A stretch of 64,000 bases of DNA from Lysinibacillus agricola (GTDB taxonomy: Bacteria; Bacillota; Bacilli; Bacillales_A; Planococcaceae): NCBI RefSeq assembly GCF_016638705.1, contig NZ_CP067341.1:3289501-3353500 (forward strand). The letters run 5' to 3'. Under the pieces are notes generated by a model. That model did no database searches. It saw only the letters and a list, made by a program, of their open reading frames with translations, and had not been told where the DNA came from. How positions within the stretch are numbered: the first letter of the stretch is position 1; each line of letters opens with the position of its first letter. The position numbers were made by a program, and so were the translations under genes. Positions 17,098 to 25,742 of this stretch are shown here, in pieces.

Positions 17098-17289
17098 TTA
17101 ATTTAAAAATGGACAGAAGTTTCTATTATTAGTGATTTCTTTATACGTTTCTTCTGTTACATTCGTTACTATATATCCGACATCTTTAAAACGTTGAATC
17201 ATTCGACTCTCGTCATCTGCGATCCTATTATCAATTGTTATGACAGCAATTCCTTTTGGATTAAAAATAATTGTATATGGTTTATTCAT
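17098..17289 (-). CDS. Hypothetical protein, 63 aa
   Basis: A small alpha/beta protein starting at ATG 17289 after AAGGAGAGAG, divergent from the plus-strand Xre gene 42 bp away. Not recognised. Confidence 0.5.
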   Translation of the reverse strand: MNKPYTIIFNPKGIAVITIDNRIADDESRMIQRFKDVGYIVTNVTEETYKEITNNRNFCPFLN

Positions 17290-17305
17290 AAACTCTCTCC
17301 TTACA

Positions 17306-17314
17306 TGTTATAAT
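17306..17314 (+). promoter_or_regulatory. Extended -10 promoter of the Xre gene
   Basis: TG-T-TATAAT at 17306-17314 lies 18 bp before the TTG start. No convincing -35 box is visible, which is normal for extended -10 promoters. Confidence 0.5.
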
Positions 17315-17331
17315 TTATTTGAGGTGTTCAC

Positions 17332-17589
17332 TTGGATAATAAATTTGGAAATAATTTAAAATATCTAAGAAAATCTAAATCATTAACTCAACAAGAGATG
17401 GCTGATATTTTAAGTATTCCAAGACAAGGTTACGCTAAATATGAGAACAGCTTAGGTGAACCAGATATTTCAACTCTCACTAAACTAGCTGATTATTTTA
17501 ATATTAATGTCGATTCAATTCTTGGTAGACATTCTAATTGCGGCAATTTAAATTTGGATAGCACCAAACTATCTAGTTTTTATGAATAA
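17332..17589 (+). CDS. Xre-family regulator, probably truncated
   Basis: The first 65 residues form a complete Xre/Cro helix-turn-helix (LRKSKSLTQQEMADILSIPR ... LADYFNINVDSILG). TTG 17332 follows GAGGTG. The frame stops at TAA 17587-17589 but continues in phase for 21 sensible codons (LLHSDEELIDKIITIW...) to TAG 17655, as in related regulators with a longer tail. It is one of only two plus-strand genes in the left half, the usual position of a stand-alone repressor. Confidence 0.75.
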   Translation: MDNKFGNNLKYLRKSKSLTQQEMADILSIPRQGYAKYENSLGEPDISTLTKLADYFNINVDSILGRHSNCGNLNLDSTKLSSFYE

Positions 17590-17675
17590 TTATTACACTC
17601 TGACGAGGAATTGATTGATAAAATTATCACCATTTGGAATGTTATTAAAAAGTAGCATTCCTACTACATCATTTG

Positions 17676-17975
17676 TTAAACAATAAATAGTTTATGCCTG
17701 CACTTATTAATCAACTTTTTATTCAAATGAGTGTAACTGTATATTTTCTTCATTTCTTGTTTTTCTTCTAATCGTTTCAAGCTAGCACTTCTCCATCCAT
17801 AAGGGAAATAACTACCCTCTCTTTCGCAAATGACATTTAGAGATATCCCACTAATTGAACTTTTTATTTCTACTATATCTCCAACATGATAATCCTTGTA
17901 TCCACTGTACGTACCTATAACTCCGCAGCTACCAGTTAACACATGTTCTAACTTATTAATTACAATATGATTCAC
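17676..17975 (-). CDS. Hypothetical protein, 99 aa, GTG start
   Basis: An internal YHVGDIVEIKSS segment suggests a small beta-barrel (KOW/SH3-like) domain. GTG 17975 follows AAGGAGGAAG. Function unknown. Confidence 0.5.
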   Translation of the reverse strand: MNHIVINKLEHVLTGSCGVIGTYSGYKDYHVGDIVEIKSSISGISLNVICEREGSYFPYGWRSASLKRLEEKQEMKKIYSYTHLNKKLINKCRHKLFIV

Positions 17976-18004
17976 TGTATTAATCTTCCTCCTTAATTAT
18001 GTAA

Positions 18005-18103
18005 TTAGAAACCTTTTAAGGTTAATATAACGATGACAATAGGAATAAGTGCTATTATCATTCCTAACATACAACCGAAACGCTCTCTTTCTTTCAAGTC
18101 CAC
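18005..18103 (-). CDS. Membrane mini-protein, 32 aa, GTG start
   Basis: A 32-residue product with a charged N-terminus and one membrane segment (MLGMIIALIPIVIVILTL). GAAAGGAGAG lies upstream of GTG 18103. Small but well formed. Confidence 0.4.
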   Translation of the reverse strand: MDLKERERFGCMLGMIIALIPIVIVILTLKGF

Positions 18104-18142
18104 GTCACAACTCTCCTTTCATGAAAGTTTAGTATTACGTAA

Positions 18143-18535
18143 TTACTCTAAATAACCGATCTCTTTAGCATAATTGATTATTTCTTCCTGTATTTCATCA
18201 CCGTGACCCCAATCACCACTGTACAAACCACCATAACCATGTTTACCATTACTGGATTTACCAGTTCGTACGAATATACTGAAATCGCAAACCAATGCCC
18301 ATAAAGTACCTCCATGTGAGAATCCGTCATGTGGATATCCACTGTATGCATAAACTTCTTTACTCGTGTATGCGTCTACAAAATAAATTCTGTTATTTTT
18401 CAATTTCAGGTAAGCTGTTTGTGGTTCTCCAGTCATCCTATTTCTCTCTCGATAGAAAAACCTACGACCACGTTCTGAAATAAATTTTATTAGATTATTG
18501 ATAGCTGCTAGTCGCATTTCTTTTGTTTCGTTCAA
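18143..18535 (-). CDS. Hypothetical protein, 130 aa, TTG start
   Basis: Glycine-, histidine- and tyrosine-rich second half (GYPHDGFSHGGTLW, GYGGLYSGDWGHGDE). The histidines could bind metal but no known family is recognised. TTG 18535 follows AAGGAGTGGTGTAG. Confidence 0.55.
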   Translation of the reverse strand: MNETKEMRLAAINNLIKFISERGRRFFYRERNRMTGEPQTAYLKLKNNRIYFVDAYTSKEVYAYSGYPHDGFSHGGTLWALVCDFSIFVRTGKSSNGKHGYGGLYSGDWGHGDEIQEEIINYAKEIGYLE

Positions 18536-18580
18536 CTACACCACTCCTTATTATGTATTTAATTTTATAAAAGCATGATA

Positions 18581-18820
18581 TTACTTAATATTCTTCACTT
18601 GCTCAATTACTTTATTGTAAGTAATTAATTTAGTTAAATATATATCTAAATAATCCCCATTTCCTTGTAACCCTTGTGATTCACTTATTGCTTCACCATT
18701 TTTAATTACATTCTCTAAATTATTTAAAGTATTTCTTAGGGAATTGATTTGTGCTAATACTCTAAGTTCAGCCTGATCTCTTTCAGCTTCCATCATCATT
18801 AAAGTTGATTCTTTATTCAT
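18581..18820 (-). CDS. Coiled-coil hypothetical protein, 79 aa
   Basis: Almost entirely helical with heptad spacing (AERDQAELRVLAQINSLRNT...), probably a dimer. Function unknown. Confidence 0.5.
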   Translation of the reverse strand: MNKESTLMMMEAERDQAELRVLAQINSLRNTLNNLENVIKNGEAISESQGLQGNGDYLDIYLTKLITYNKVIEQVKNIK

Positions 18821-18854
18821 TTTAAATTCCTCACTTTCTTTTTATGCAATCTAA

Positions 18855-19181
18855 TTAAACAGTAACCCATATATCATGCTTATCGCACAAGTCATAAAAC
18901 TGTGAAAGCCTGTCATCCACTAATTCATCAATATTGCTAATCCAATTTTCACCTTTTATATAATCCATTAACGCAGCTTCTCCTGCATATGTGTCAGATT
19001 CAATTGTTCCAAGCAATTCTTCAAATTCTTCTTTGTCATACTCATCTAACTTAAATGAATTTGAATTATTTGAAATACGTTTTACTATACTTTCTAATTC
19101 TTGTAGAATTTTAAATGATTCTCCTTCATCAATCAATACTCGTAAGTGCTTTCCGTTAACTTGTGATTTCCATTCTCTCAT
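18855..19181 (-). CDS. Hypothetical protein, 108 aa
   Basis: An acidic helical protein. Its start overlaps the end of the YopX-like gene by 4 bp, so the two are probably co-translated. Not recognised. Confidence 0.55.
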   Translation of the reverse strand: MREWKSQVNGKHLRVLIDEGESFKILQELESIVKRISNNSNSFKLDEYDKEEFEELLGTIESDTYAGEAALMDYIKGENWISNIDELVDDRLSQFYDLCDKHDIWVTV

Positions 19182-19426
19182 TTCGATTCTTCCTTTTCCA
19201 AATAGATATTTCCTTTAATTTCATAACTCTCACCACATTCTAATTGTCTCCAAGATTCAAAATCATCTCTCTGCTCATACCAACCTATAGGCATCCCAAG
19301 ACAACCTTCTACACTGTTATCTACCCATGTAATAATCCATTTTTTATCAGACCCTTCAATTGTCGTATAATCTCCTTCGTAAATAATATTACCTGAAGCA
19401 TCTCTAAAGCTTCTTAACTCAGTCAC
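19178..19426 (-). CDS. YopX-like protein
   Basis: FRDASGNIIYEGD near the start and YEIKGNIYLEK at the end match the ends of the YopX family, a small beta-rich phage protein first named in SPbeta and of unknown biochemical role. GTG 19426 follows AGGAGGAG. At 82 residues it is shorter than typical members. Confidence 0.6.
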   Translation of the reverse strand: MTELRSFRDASGNIIYEGDYTTIEGSDKKWIITWVDNSVEGCLGMPIGWYEQRDDFESWRQLECGESYEIKGNIYLEKEESK

Positions 19427-19467
19427 GTTTACTCCTCCTCTTAATTTAAATAATATATTGGTTTCAT

Positions 19468-19677
19468 TTAATTTCTATTTGCTAAAACTTCTTGATATGC
19501 TTCAGCATAATTAGACATCTGTCCTTCAGTAAGTACTGGATCAAATTCAGTTGCAAATTGCTGCAAGCGACTAGCAATATCAATTAAGAAATTAATATCA
19601 TCGTAATTAATCTCACTCATTAACCCATTTTCTGATAATCCTTTTATGTATTGAATTCTTTCTTGTTCGTTCATCAT
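19468..19677 (-). CDS. Hypothetical protein, 69 aa
   Basis: A helical acidic protein. ATG 19677 follows AAAAGGAG. It is the first gene after a motif-linked promoter. Not recognised. Confidence 0.5.
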   Translation of the reverse strand: MMNEQERIQYIKGLSENGLMSEINYDDINFLIDIASRLQQFATEFDPVLTEGQMSNYAEAYQEVLANRN

Positions 19678-19706
19678 TTCAATCACTCCTTTTATTATTT
19701 AACTAA

Positions 19707-19755
19707 ATATTACCACACAAATTTGTTTATTACAACATATTTTATGTATTTTATT
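19707..19755 (-). promoter_or_regulatory. Promoter with upstream AATAAAATACATAAA motif
   Basis: TTGTAA (19735-19730) and TAATAT (19712-19707) are 17 bp apart on the minus strand, and a perfect motif (19755-19741) ends 5 bp before the -35. It drives 19677 and probably following genes. Confidence 0.65.
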
Positions 19756-19756
19756 A

Positions 19757-19790
19757 TATAAAAAAGAAGTAAGATAAATTCATCCTACTC
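19757..19790 (-). terminator. Rho-independent terminator
   Basis: On the minus strand GAGTAGGAT pairs with ATCTTACTTC (with G-U pairs), followed by a T-run. It ends the transcript of the 19813-20016 gene just before the next motif-linked promoter. Confidence 0.65.
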
Positions 19791-19812
19791 CCAATACTTT
19801 ATTTTAATTTAC

Positions 19813-20016
19813 TTAACGTGACCATATCACAAAATTACGCTTCATCTCGTTTTTACAACGACGTGAATATTCTGCGCTTTCGTACTTATCCCAAATTGTT
19901 TCCCCTTCTACTTCTGACAAATACTTTCTTCCTGCGTTTAAACTATTAGCTACCTTTTCATGATATTTAAATACATTAACTGACTTAGTATTAGAATTGT
20001 TTGAAAAGAAACCCAT
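19813..20016 (-). CDS. Hypothetical protein, 67 aa
   Basis: A small basic protein of unknown role following the Xre gene. AAAAGGAGTG lies upstream of ATG 20016. Confidence 0.5.
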   Translation of the reverse strand: MGFFSNNSNTKSVNVFKYHEKVANSLNAGRKYLSEVEGETIWDKYESAEYSRRCKNEMKRNFVIWSR

Positions 20017-20054
20017 AATATAACAACACTCCTTTTCCGTTGATTATAACATAA

Positions 20055-20522
20055 CTACTTCTTAATTGAACGAAGTGTAATTATAAAGGCTTTAGCTAAT
20101 ATCAATTCTTCATCAGTTGCATACTCTCCATCACCTAATGAAATACGATCATTTTGTGATCGATTGCTAGGATGTGTATTTTTGCTATATTTAGTATTCA
20201 TGATAGTATCAAATTCGTTACGTATACTAACTGGTGATTTTTCTCCATAAGTTTGAACGGTATCAATAATAGTCTCTTCTCTTAGTCTAAATAATTCTTC
20301 TTCTGAAACTTGATAAACTGCAGCCAATTTAAGCAGTAAGTCTGAAGACGGCATTCTCTTTGCACGTTCACATAAACTAATGGCTTGAGCTGAATATCCT
20401 GTACGATTAGAGACTTCCTCCATAGTAAGCTTATTTGACTTACGGAACACTTTTATACTTCTCCCAATTATAGGACTTAAATAATAAAACTCTCTTGAAT
20501 CAACATTTTTATTATTTGACAT
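20055..20522 (-). CDS. Xre-family transcriptional regulator, 155 aa
   Basis: Residues 18-80 form an Xre helix-turn-helix (SIKVFRKSNKLTMEEVSNRT, QAISLCERAKRMPSSDLLLK). The C-terminal 75 residues are of unknown fold and may be an oligomerisation or effector domain. A 120-bp gap upstream holds a near-palindrome (AAACTAGCTGTTT around 20556-20568) that could be its operator. It may be an accessory regulator of the early region. Confidence 0.8.
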   Translation of the reverse strand: MSNNKNVDSREFYYLSPIIGRSIKVFRKSNKLTMEEVSNRTGYSAQAISLCERAKRMPSSDLLLKLAAVYQVSEEELFRLREETIIDTVQTYGEKSPVSIRNEFDTIMNTKYSKNTHPSNRSQNDRISLGDGEYATDEELILAKAFIITLRSIKK

Positions 20523-20647
20523 AAAATCACCCTTCTGTTTAAAAAGCTAATAAATAAACTAGCTGTTTATGTAGAAGATATCATTTTAAACTTCTTGAGT
20601 CAATTTCACATCATTAATATTAAACAATACAAATATATTATTAAGTA

Positions 20648-20908
20648 TTAGTTTTCACTCTTCATAATCTTTAAGGCTCTTTTAATTTTCAGCAATTCTT
20701 TAAAAGTTTGTAAAAATTCTTTTTCGGTATCAAGTTTAATATCTGTTCCAAAATAGTACTGTCTATTTATTAATTTTGATATCTTTTGGGAAGTATTCCA
20801 ATCTAAATCAAATTTCTTATCATTACCATCTGATTTTAGTTTAATTATATTTGGATTTTCATAATTTATTGCAGTTATTGTATTTTTCAATATCTTGTTA
20901 TAATCCAT
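20648..20908 (-). CDS. Hypothetical protein, 86 aa
   Basis: ATG 20908 follows AGGAGTGGGATA. Basic alpha/beta protein; the open frame extends upstream to 20959 without a ribosome site. Not recognised. Confidence 0.5.
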   Translation of the reverse strand: MDYNKILKNTITAINYENPNIIKLKSDGNDKKFDLDWNTSQKISKLINRQYYFGTDIKLDTEKEFLQTFKELLKIKRALKIMKSEN

Positions 20909-20918
20909 TATCCCACTC

Positions 20919-21629
20919 CTATAATCTATATTCAGTCCATTCATATGTAATACTTTCACTTACCCCATCCAAATTTTCCTCAGCAAATTTCATAATATCT
21001 TCACTGTGCTTTAATTTATTTAAATTACCAAAAGCTCTTTTTTGTAATTCTCAATCCTTTTTATCATCGTATGATTTTATGTATCCTTTTATTGAATCAT
21101 CATAAGAAGATGGCTTTTTATTACTTATTTCATAAACCTTAAAACGATCATCATAGCTTAGATACGATTGTCTATCAAAAAATAAATCAATTATTACCTC
21201 TAATGAATAATTATGATATTTCTTGTACATTCGCTTCATTTCACTTATTTTATTTGAATAAACATTTTTGTCATAACTAGATACGTAAAATATAGGGGTT
21301 CTTTCTGTCCCATTATCTCTAGTACCTCTACCAGTTTTAATTACTATACTACCTTTAAAATCTCCAGTTATATTAATAGTTAGTATCATATTATTTTCTT
21401 CACAATCAGACTTCTCATATCTGTTTTCATATTTAATTTCTGATATAACTGACTCTACGAGTTCTGTACTATCAATGATAGGCGTAATCTCTTTCTTTAA
21501 TTCTTCTCTACTAATTGGACTGAATCCATGAATTATCTTTTCAAGATTATCAGCCAGTTCCCATACAGCATAATGCTTTTTTCTTTCACTACTTAAGATT
21601 TCTTTAAACCTTTTTTCCCATTTAGCCAA
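20919..21629 (-). CDS. Hypothetical protein with in-frame TGA (192 aa, or 236 aa if read through)
   Basis: Frame 21629-21051 encodes 192 residues ending SYDDKKD-TGA. The same frame continues for 43 good codons (ELQKRAFGNLNKLKHSED...) to TAG 20921-20919 without any start near the TGA. Either the gene was truncated by a nonsense change or the stop is read through. The main body is beta-rich in its middle (MILTINITGDFKGSIVIKTG) with helical ends. Family not recognised. Confidence 0.5.
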
Positions 21630-21665
21630 AAAATCACTCCTTTAGTTTTTTATAAAACGTGACTA

Positions 21666-22679
21666 TTATTTAACTTTATTCATATAGCATAATTTAATTA
21701 ACTCTGCTTTTTCTTCTGTATTAAATTCCATAGATTTATCAATCAATTCTACAAATTTCAAGTCTTTATTCTCACGATTCAAAAGGTATTCTTTTTGGAC
21801 TTCTTTATTAAACTTCAGTAAGTACAACTCAGAATATCCATTTTCTGAAATACCTTGTTTTAAACTTTCACCAACATGCTCGCTTTTAAGGAGTTCTGGA
21901 TACTTTCCGACAATTGATTTGTAATTAATAGCACCACTTTTAGTTGGAGACAGCAATTTTAATACTTTATCTATAGGAACGTCTTGATAGTAAACTAACT
22001 TCATAAAATACGAAATGTGTGATGCCTCGTTATGTAATTTTTCTAGTAATAAATCGAATAACTCATCATCTTCAATCAGTAGTTTATTTTTCAGAAGTAA
22101 TTGGAAAGGAATTTCTACATAAGACTCACGCTTGAATACAGTCTCCAAATCAAAGTTATGTCTGCGATGGTACGTATAATAAAAACCCATGTTACCTTCG
22201 TAAATTTGACCGTTACATACATATAATTGACCTGAATTATTCAAACATAACTTTAGTTGCTGTTTATTATAATGACTAGGAAGTATTATATCTTTTGCCC
22301 AGTTAGGGTACTCGATATTGAAAATGTTAAATAGATTTAAAATTTCATTTTTATTGTCAAAGTAGCGACAGAGGATTTTAAACCACATTGGAATTTCTTC
22401 ACTACGCATACCACTAAATGAAATATCAGTAGGATTATAATTCAAGTTGCAAATAACCGCACTTTCAATTGTCTCAATAGTTATGTTATCAGAGAATGAT
22501 TTTATCGCTTCTAGTTGTTTTAATTTAGAAAGTAGCTCACTACTTTCAGCTTTTAATTTTATATGATCATCACTTAGTTTTACATAATTCTTTTTTAAAT
22601 TCTCATATTTCCCAACATAGCTCTCTACTTGAGCTTCTACTTCCATTTGAATTGCTTTTGCAATAACATCATTAACCAT
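21666..22679 (-). CDS. Large hypothetical early protein, 337 aa
   Basis: An N-terminal coiled coil (about residues 12-60) precedes an alpha-rich body; the segment CNGQIYEGNMGFYYTYHRRH and the later repeated helices give no family I recognise. ATG 22679 follows GGAGGAATGGAGTA. One of the longest early genes and probably important. It follows the lipoprotein gene in transcription from the opposite side. Confidence 0.6.
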   Translation of the reverse strand: MVNDVIAKAIQMEVEAQVESYVGKYENLKKNYVKLSDDHIKLKAESSELLSKLKQLEAIKSFSDNITIETIESAVICNLNYNPTDISFSGMRSEEIPMWFKILCRYFDNKNEILNLFNIFNIEYPNWAKDIILPSHYNKQQLKLCLNNSGQLYVCNGQIYEGNMGFYYTYHRRHNFDLETVFKRESYVEIPFQLLLKNKLLIEDDELFDLLLEKLHNEASHISYFMKLVYYQDVPIDKVLKLLSPTKSGAINYKSIVGKYPELLKSEHVGESLKQGISENGYSELYLLKFNKEVQKEYLLNRENKDLKFVELIDKSMEFNTEEKAELIKLCYMNKVK

Positions 22680-22738
22680 TACTCCATTCCTCCGTTTTAT
22701 GTATTTTTAAACTTTAATAAAAGAATCAATTTATTTAA

Positions 22739-23011
22739 TTAATCACAATACGGAACAACAACTCCATCTTTCACAACCATCATTTGAGTTGGAGCAGAAG
22801 ATGTGCTGCTACCAGTACCTCTGACATATGTATAGTAGCAACCTGTATCTTTATGTTTTAGTATAACTGCGTCACCATTGTGTACTCTATCTACTGACAT
22901 TACATTCATCTCACCTTGATCACTAGCGTATACATTTCCCTCATCACTTTGACTACATCCAAATAAAATTGTAAATCCTAACATTCCTACTAATACTAAT
23001 TTTCGTTTCAT
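22739..23011 (-). CDS. Secreted lipoprotein, 90 aa
   Basis: A lipoprotein signal (MKRKLVLVGMLGFTILFGC) has the lipobox L-F-G-C with Cys19 as the lipidated residue. The exported part (KHKDTGCYYTYVRGTG) resembles the DUF6440-type beta domain. Anchored outside the membrane it could act in superinfection exclusion, but that is inference. AAGGAGG precedes ATG 23011. Confidence 0.7.
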   Translation of the reverse strand: MKRKLVLVGMLGFTILFGCSQSDEGNVYASDQGEMNVMSVDRVHNGDAVILKHKDTGCYYTYVRGTGSSTSSAPTQMMVVKDGVVVPYCD

Positions 23012-23026
23012 TATGTATTTCCTCCT

Positions 23027-23227
23027 TTAATAATACTTCCAAAAATCAGCAAACCATTCGTAATTATCTTTGTTGTCGGAATCCCAAATAGAAACTCCGT
23101 TTTTTAATCTTCTTACTTTCCCACCATTCTCCCACCCTTGAGCTTCCATTGCTTCTACATGCATATCTCTTTCTTCTCGTGTGTTATATGTAAATTCCAA
23201 TATCTCTTGATGCATTATTTGTTTCAT
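23027..23227 (-). CDS. Hypothetical protein, 66 aa
   Basis: Tryptophan-rich small protein (AQGWENGGKVRRLKNGVSIW) in a helix-strand pattern. AAAAGGAGG precedes ATG 23227. Not recognised. Confidence 0.5.
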   Translation of the reverse strand: MKQIMHQEILEFTYNTREERDMHVEAMEAQGWENGGKVRRLKNGVSIWDSDNKDNYEWFADFWKYY

Positions 23228-23263
23228 TCATAATTCCTCCTTTTAATAAAACTCCTCTTTTAC

Positions 23264-23506
23264 TTAATAATTATCTTTAAACGATCCGATTACTTTTACT
23301 ACCGATTCGATGACTTTATTGAAGAATTCCTCATTATACGAATCTAAATCTCCTGTCAACCTACTGCCCCACATAATACGTAATTCATCTGGAGAAAATC
23401 CCATTGTATCATCACAATTCATTGATAGTTCCTTGATGAAATTTCGCTTATCATAATTAATACCATCATTTAAATAATCGATAATCTCTTGCAGCTTTTC
23501 ATTCAT
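23264..23506 (-). CDS. Hypothetical protein, 80 aa
   Basis: A helical acidic protein and the first gene after a motif-linked promoter. AGGAGGAAGAG precedes ATG 23506. Confidence 0.5.
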   Translation of the reverse strand: MNEKLQEIIDYLNDGINYDKRNFIKELSMNCDDTMGFSPDELRIMWGSRLTGDLDSYNEEFFNKVIESVVKVIGSFKDNY

Positions 23507-23571
23507 TTACCTCTTCCTCCTTTAGTTTTATAAAACGGTTCTATTAACTAATTTAATTACTTCTTATAATC

Positions 23572-23619
23572 ATATTAACACCACATTTTACTCATTTCAA
23601 TATATTCATGTATTTTATT
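23572..23619 (-). promoter_or_regulatory. Promoter with motif variant
   Basis: TTGAAA (23600-23595) and TAATAT (23577-23572) are 17 bp apart on the minus strand; the variant AATAAAATACATGAA (23619-23605) ends 4 bp before the -35 box. Confidence 0.6.
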
Positions 23620-23723
23620 ATATAAAATAAACATGTCCTTTTTGAAGCAGCATAATTAAATTGTTTAGTGCATATAATAAAGGTTGATATATCTTAATTT
23701 TAAAATCAAAGGATGTGATAACT

Positions 23724-24272
23724 TTGGAAATACTTACTCAAGATTCTTTAGATAAACAAATGTTAGAGAAATATAATTTAAATAATTGTGTAAATTCAAC
23801 CACAATTAAAGAAAGCTTTACTGTTAGATTAATTGCATATGCATTAGTATTATCCTCTGGTTATATGATGAAAATTGAATTGTTCGATTATTCATTATCA
23901 CTAAATAAAACATTTATACTTGTTATTTTATCCTTTTTATTGGTTATCCCCATACATGAGTTATGTCATTATATTCCTTTTAAAGCGTTTGGGTATGAGC
24001 CTAAATTAAATATATTATCCAACACTGTTAACGGAGCAATAAAAAGAGAAGATTTGATGATTATTTCAATATCACCATTAATGATTATTTCTTCCTTCTT
24101 AGTTATTTTAATGACTATTTTTACTTCTTTCATACCACTGCTCGTAATGATCCTTGGAATTCATTTGCTCACTTGTATTAATGATCTAGCACAATTTAGT
24201 ATAGCGAAGAAATTCCAAAAGTGCTGTTATATAGGAGTTGCTAACAAAACTGAGTACAGAGGATATTTATAA
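23724..24272 (+). CDS. DUF3267-like integral membrane metalloprotease, 182 aa
   Basis: The zinc-site H-E-L-C-H (HExxH) lies at the end of a membrane segment (VIPIHELCHYIPFKAFG), with three further hydrophobic segments and a late N-D residue pair near LLTCINDLAQ. This is the pattern of DUF3267, a putative site-2-type peptidase family. TTG 23724 is chosen for its spacing from AAAGGATG. The gene runs against its neighbours, has no AATACATAAA motif upstream (only a TATAAT at 23673) and is bounded by a strong hairpin, as expected of a gene expressed from the prophage. Confidence 0.7.
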   Translation: MEILTQDSLDKQMLEKYNLNNCVNSTTIKESFTVRLIAYALVLSSGYMMKIELFDYSLSLNKTFILVILSFLLVIPIHELCHYIPFKAFGYEPKLNILSNTVNGAIKREDLMIISISPLMIISSFLVILMTIFTSFIPLLVMILGIHLLTCINDLAQFSIAKKFQKCCYIGVANKTEYRGYL

Positions 24273-24286
24273 GTTCTGTACTCAGT
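24249..24286. terminator. 12-bp perfect stem at the end of the DUF3267 gene
   Basis: ACTGAGTACAGA (24249-24260) pairs perfectly with TCTGTACTCAGT (24275-24286), and the stop codon lies in the loop. Only a short T-run (TTTTG) follows on the minus strand and none on the plus, so termination in either direction is plausible but unproven. Confidence 0.5.
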
Positions 24287-24328
24287 AACTTCAAAAATAT
24301 TTATCTTTATTTAATACTATCCTATTAT

Positions 24329-24523
24329 TTAATACCTTAACTGACCTACTACCTCTTCCTTATTTAATTGCTCACCCATCTGTAATAGTAAATTTCTAAA
24401 AGGTACAAAATCACCGTAATTAGAGTATCCTGCTGAATATGTATATGTACGTGGTTTACGTAAGTTATGTCGTTGATATTCTATGTAGCGTTTAGCTTCG
24501 TCTACCCCATTTATATTGTGCAT
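24329..24523 (-). CDS. Hypothetical protein, 64 aa
   Basis: A small basic protein. ATG 24523 lies inside the end of the upstream gene, behind AAAGGTAA. Not recognised. Confidence 0.45.
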   Translation of the reverse strand: MHNINGVDEAKRYIEYQRHNLRKPRTYTYSAGYSNYGDFVPFRNLLLQMGEQLNKEEVVGQLRY

Positions 24524-24944
24524 TGTTATCAATTACCTTTACGAATGTATATTCATTTATCTTATTGAACTCTTCCATGACTTTATTAAAGAAACTTTCG
24601 TTGATATCCTTACGATTCAATATTTTACTTATCTTTCTTGCTTTAGACTTGAAATTTGTAAAATATTTGATTGCACGATATGGATCAATATACTCTTCAG
24701 TATCTACATAATCAGCAATGACTACGTATGATTCATTGTCATAAATGCTTTTGCATTGATATTTATAAATTTCTTTTGAGAGTAACTTTGCAGCATATTC
24801 TGGAGTCACTTTACGCTTAAGCCGTTCGTATTTATACTTCTCAAATTTATCAATTAGCCATGCTAACGGATACATGATTTTGTAATATGTATTGAGAGAT
24901 TTTGATTTAAATTTTTTAATCTTCTTATGTGTTGAAGGCTTCAT
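24492..24944 (-). CDS. Hypothetical basic protein, 150 aa
   Basis: The lysine- and tyrosine-rich N-terminal half is probably helical and may bind nucleic acid. AAGGGG precedes ATG 24944 and the motif ATACATAAA lies just upstream. Function unknown. Confidence 0.55.
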   Translation of the reverse strand: MKPSTHKKIKKFKSKSLNTYYKIMYPLAWLIDKFEKYKYERLKRKVTPEYAAKLLSKEIYKYQCKSIYDNESYVVIADYVDTEEYIDPYRAIKYFTNFKSKARKISKILNRKDINESFFNKVMEEFNKINEYTFVKVIDNNAQYKWGRRS

Positions 24945-24985
24945 ATTAATTCCCCTTATTTATGTATTTTTATAATAAATCACTT

Positions 24986-25204
24986 TTATGGAAATAGTTC
25001 ATGCGTTAATTCAGATATATCTAAATCGATTTCTTCATTTGAATAATATTTATTTAGAACTTTATTTACTTTATTGATATACTTTTTCTTTGAAATACCA
25101 TCTATGTGATAACTGTGCCACACTTCCGATATTTCATGAATATATCCTCTAAGAACTTTTATCTCATTAGCTAATTCTTCTTTAGTAGGACTTGTTTCAA
25201 TCAC
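24986..25204 (-). CDS. Hypothetical protein, 72 aa, GTG start
   Basis: A helical acidic protein with coiled-coil character. GTG 25204 follows AGGGGGATTCAG. Confidence 0.5.
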   Translation of the reverse strand: MIETSPTKEELANEIKVLRGYIHEISEVWHSYHIDGISKKKYINKVNKVLNKYYSNEEIDLDISELTHELFP

Positions 25205-25215
25205 CTGAATCCCCC

Positions 25216-25308
25216 TTATTTTCTACTTACAAATTGTTCATAATTGTTAATTGCCTTACTTACATCATCAAATGTGAATCCGTCTGGACAAGGTGCAATA
25301 TCACCTAT
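25216..25308 (-). CDS. Possible small gene with non-standard start
   Basis: A coding-like frame (GDIAPCPDGFTFDDVSKAIN...) ends at TAA 25216 but has no ATG, GTG or TTG. ATA 25308 lies 6 bp after GGTGAG, and ATT 25299 is another option. It could equally be the remnant of a longer gene. Confidence 0.3.
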   Translation of the reverse strand: MGDIAPCPDGFTFDDVSKAINNYEQFVSRK

Positions 25309-25321
25309 GTCAAACTCACCA

Positions 25322-25693
25322 TCAAGTAAAAAACTTGTCTAGCAATTTATCAGCTTCTCTAGCTTTTATAATATTGTCTGAAATATGAGATCCACTCCAC
25401 CACATATAAAACTCTTTATCTTTATAATACCATTTACAATAATATGAGTTATCTTTCCAATAACAACCTAAAGATTCCCATCTTTTAGTGATTTCTATAT
25501 ATTCCTCTGCGTCCAATTCCCATTGTAGTTTTTGTTTCGGTTTTGTTAACTTCTTTATTTGTCTTTCTATTGCTCTAACTTTCATCTTGAAATCATATGT
25601 ATTGTCTAAACTTTTATAATGATTCAATAGAAATTCACACTCTACTAAATCACAATTGTATGGACTTTTATTGATTAACTCTAATATATTCAA
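25322..25693 (-). CDS. Hypothetical protein, 123 aa, TTG start
   Basis: Helical first half and an aromatic-rich second half (SLGCYWKDNSYYCKWYYKDK). TTG 25693 follows AAAAGGATTG. Not recognised. Confidence 0.5.
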   Translation of the reverse strand: MNILELINKSPYNCDLVECEFLLNHYKSLDNTYDFKMKVRAIERQIKKLTKPKQKLQWELDAEEYIEITKRWESLGCYWKDNSYYCKWYYKDKEFYMWWSGSHISDNIIKAREADKLLDKFFT

Positions 25694-25742
25694 GGTGCAT
25701 TCAATCCTTTTGTTATGTATTTTTTTATATAATATTCAGTTA

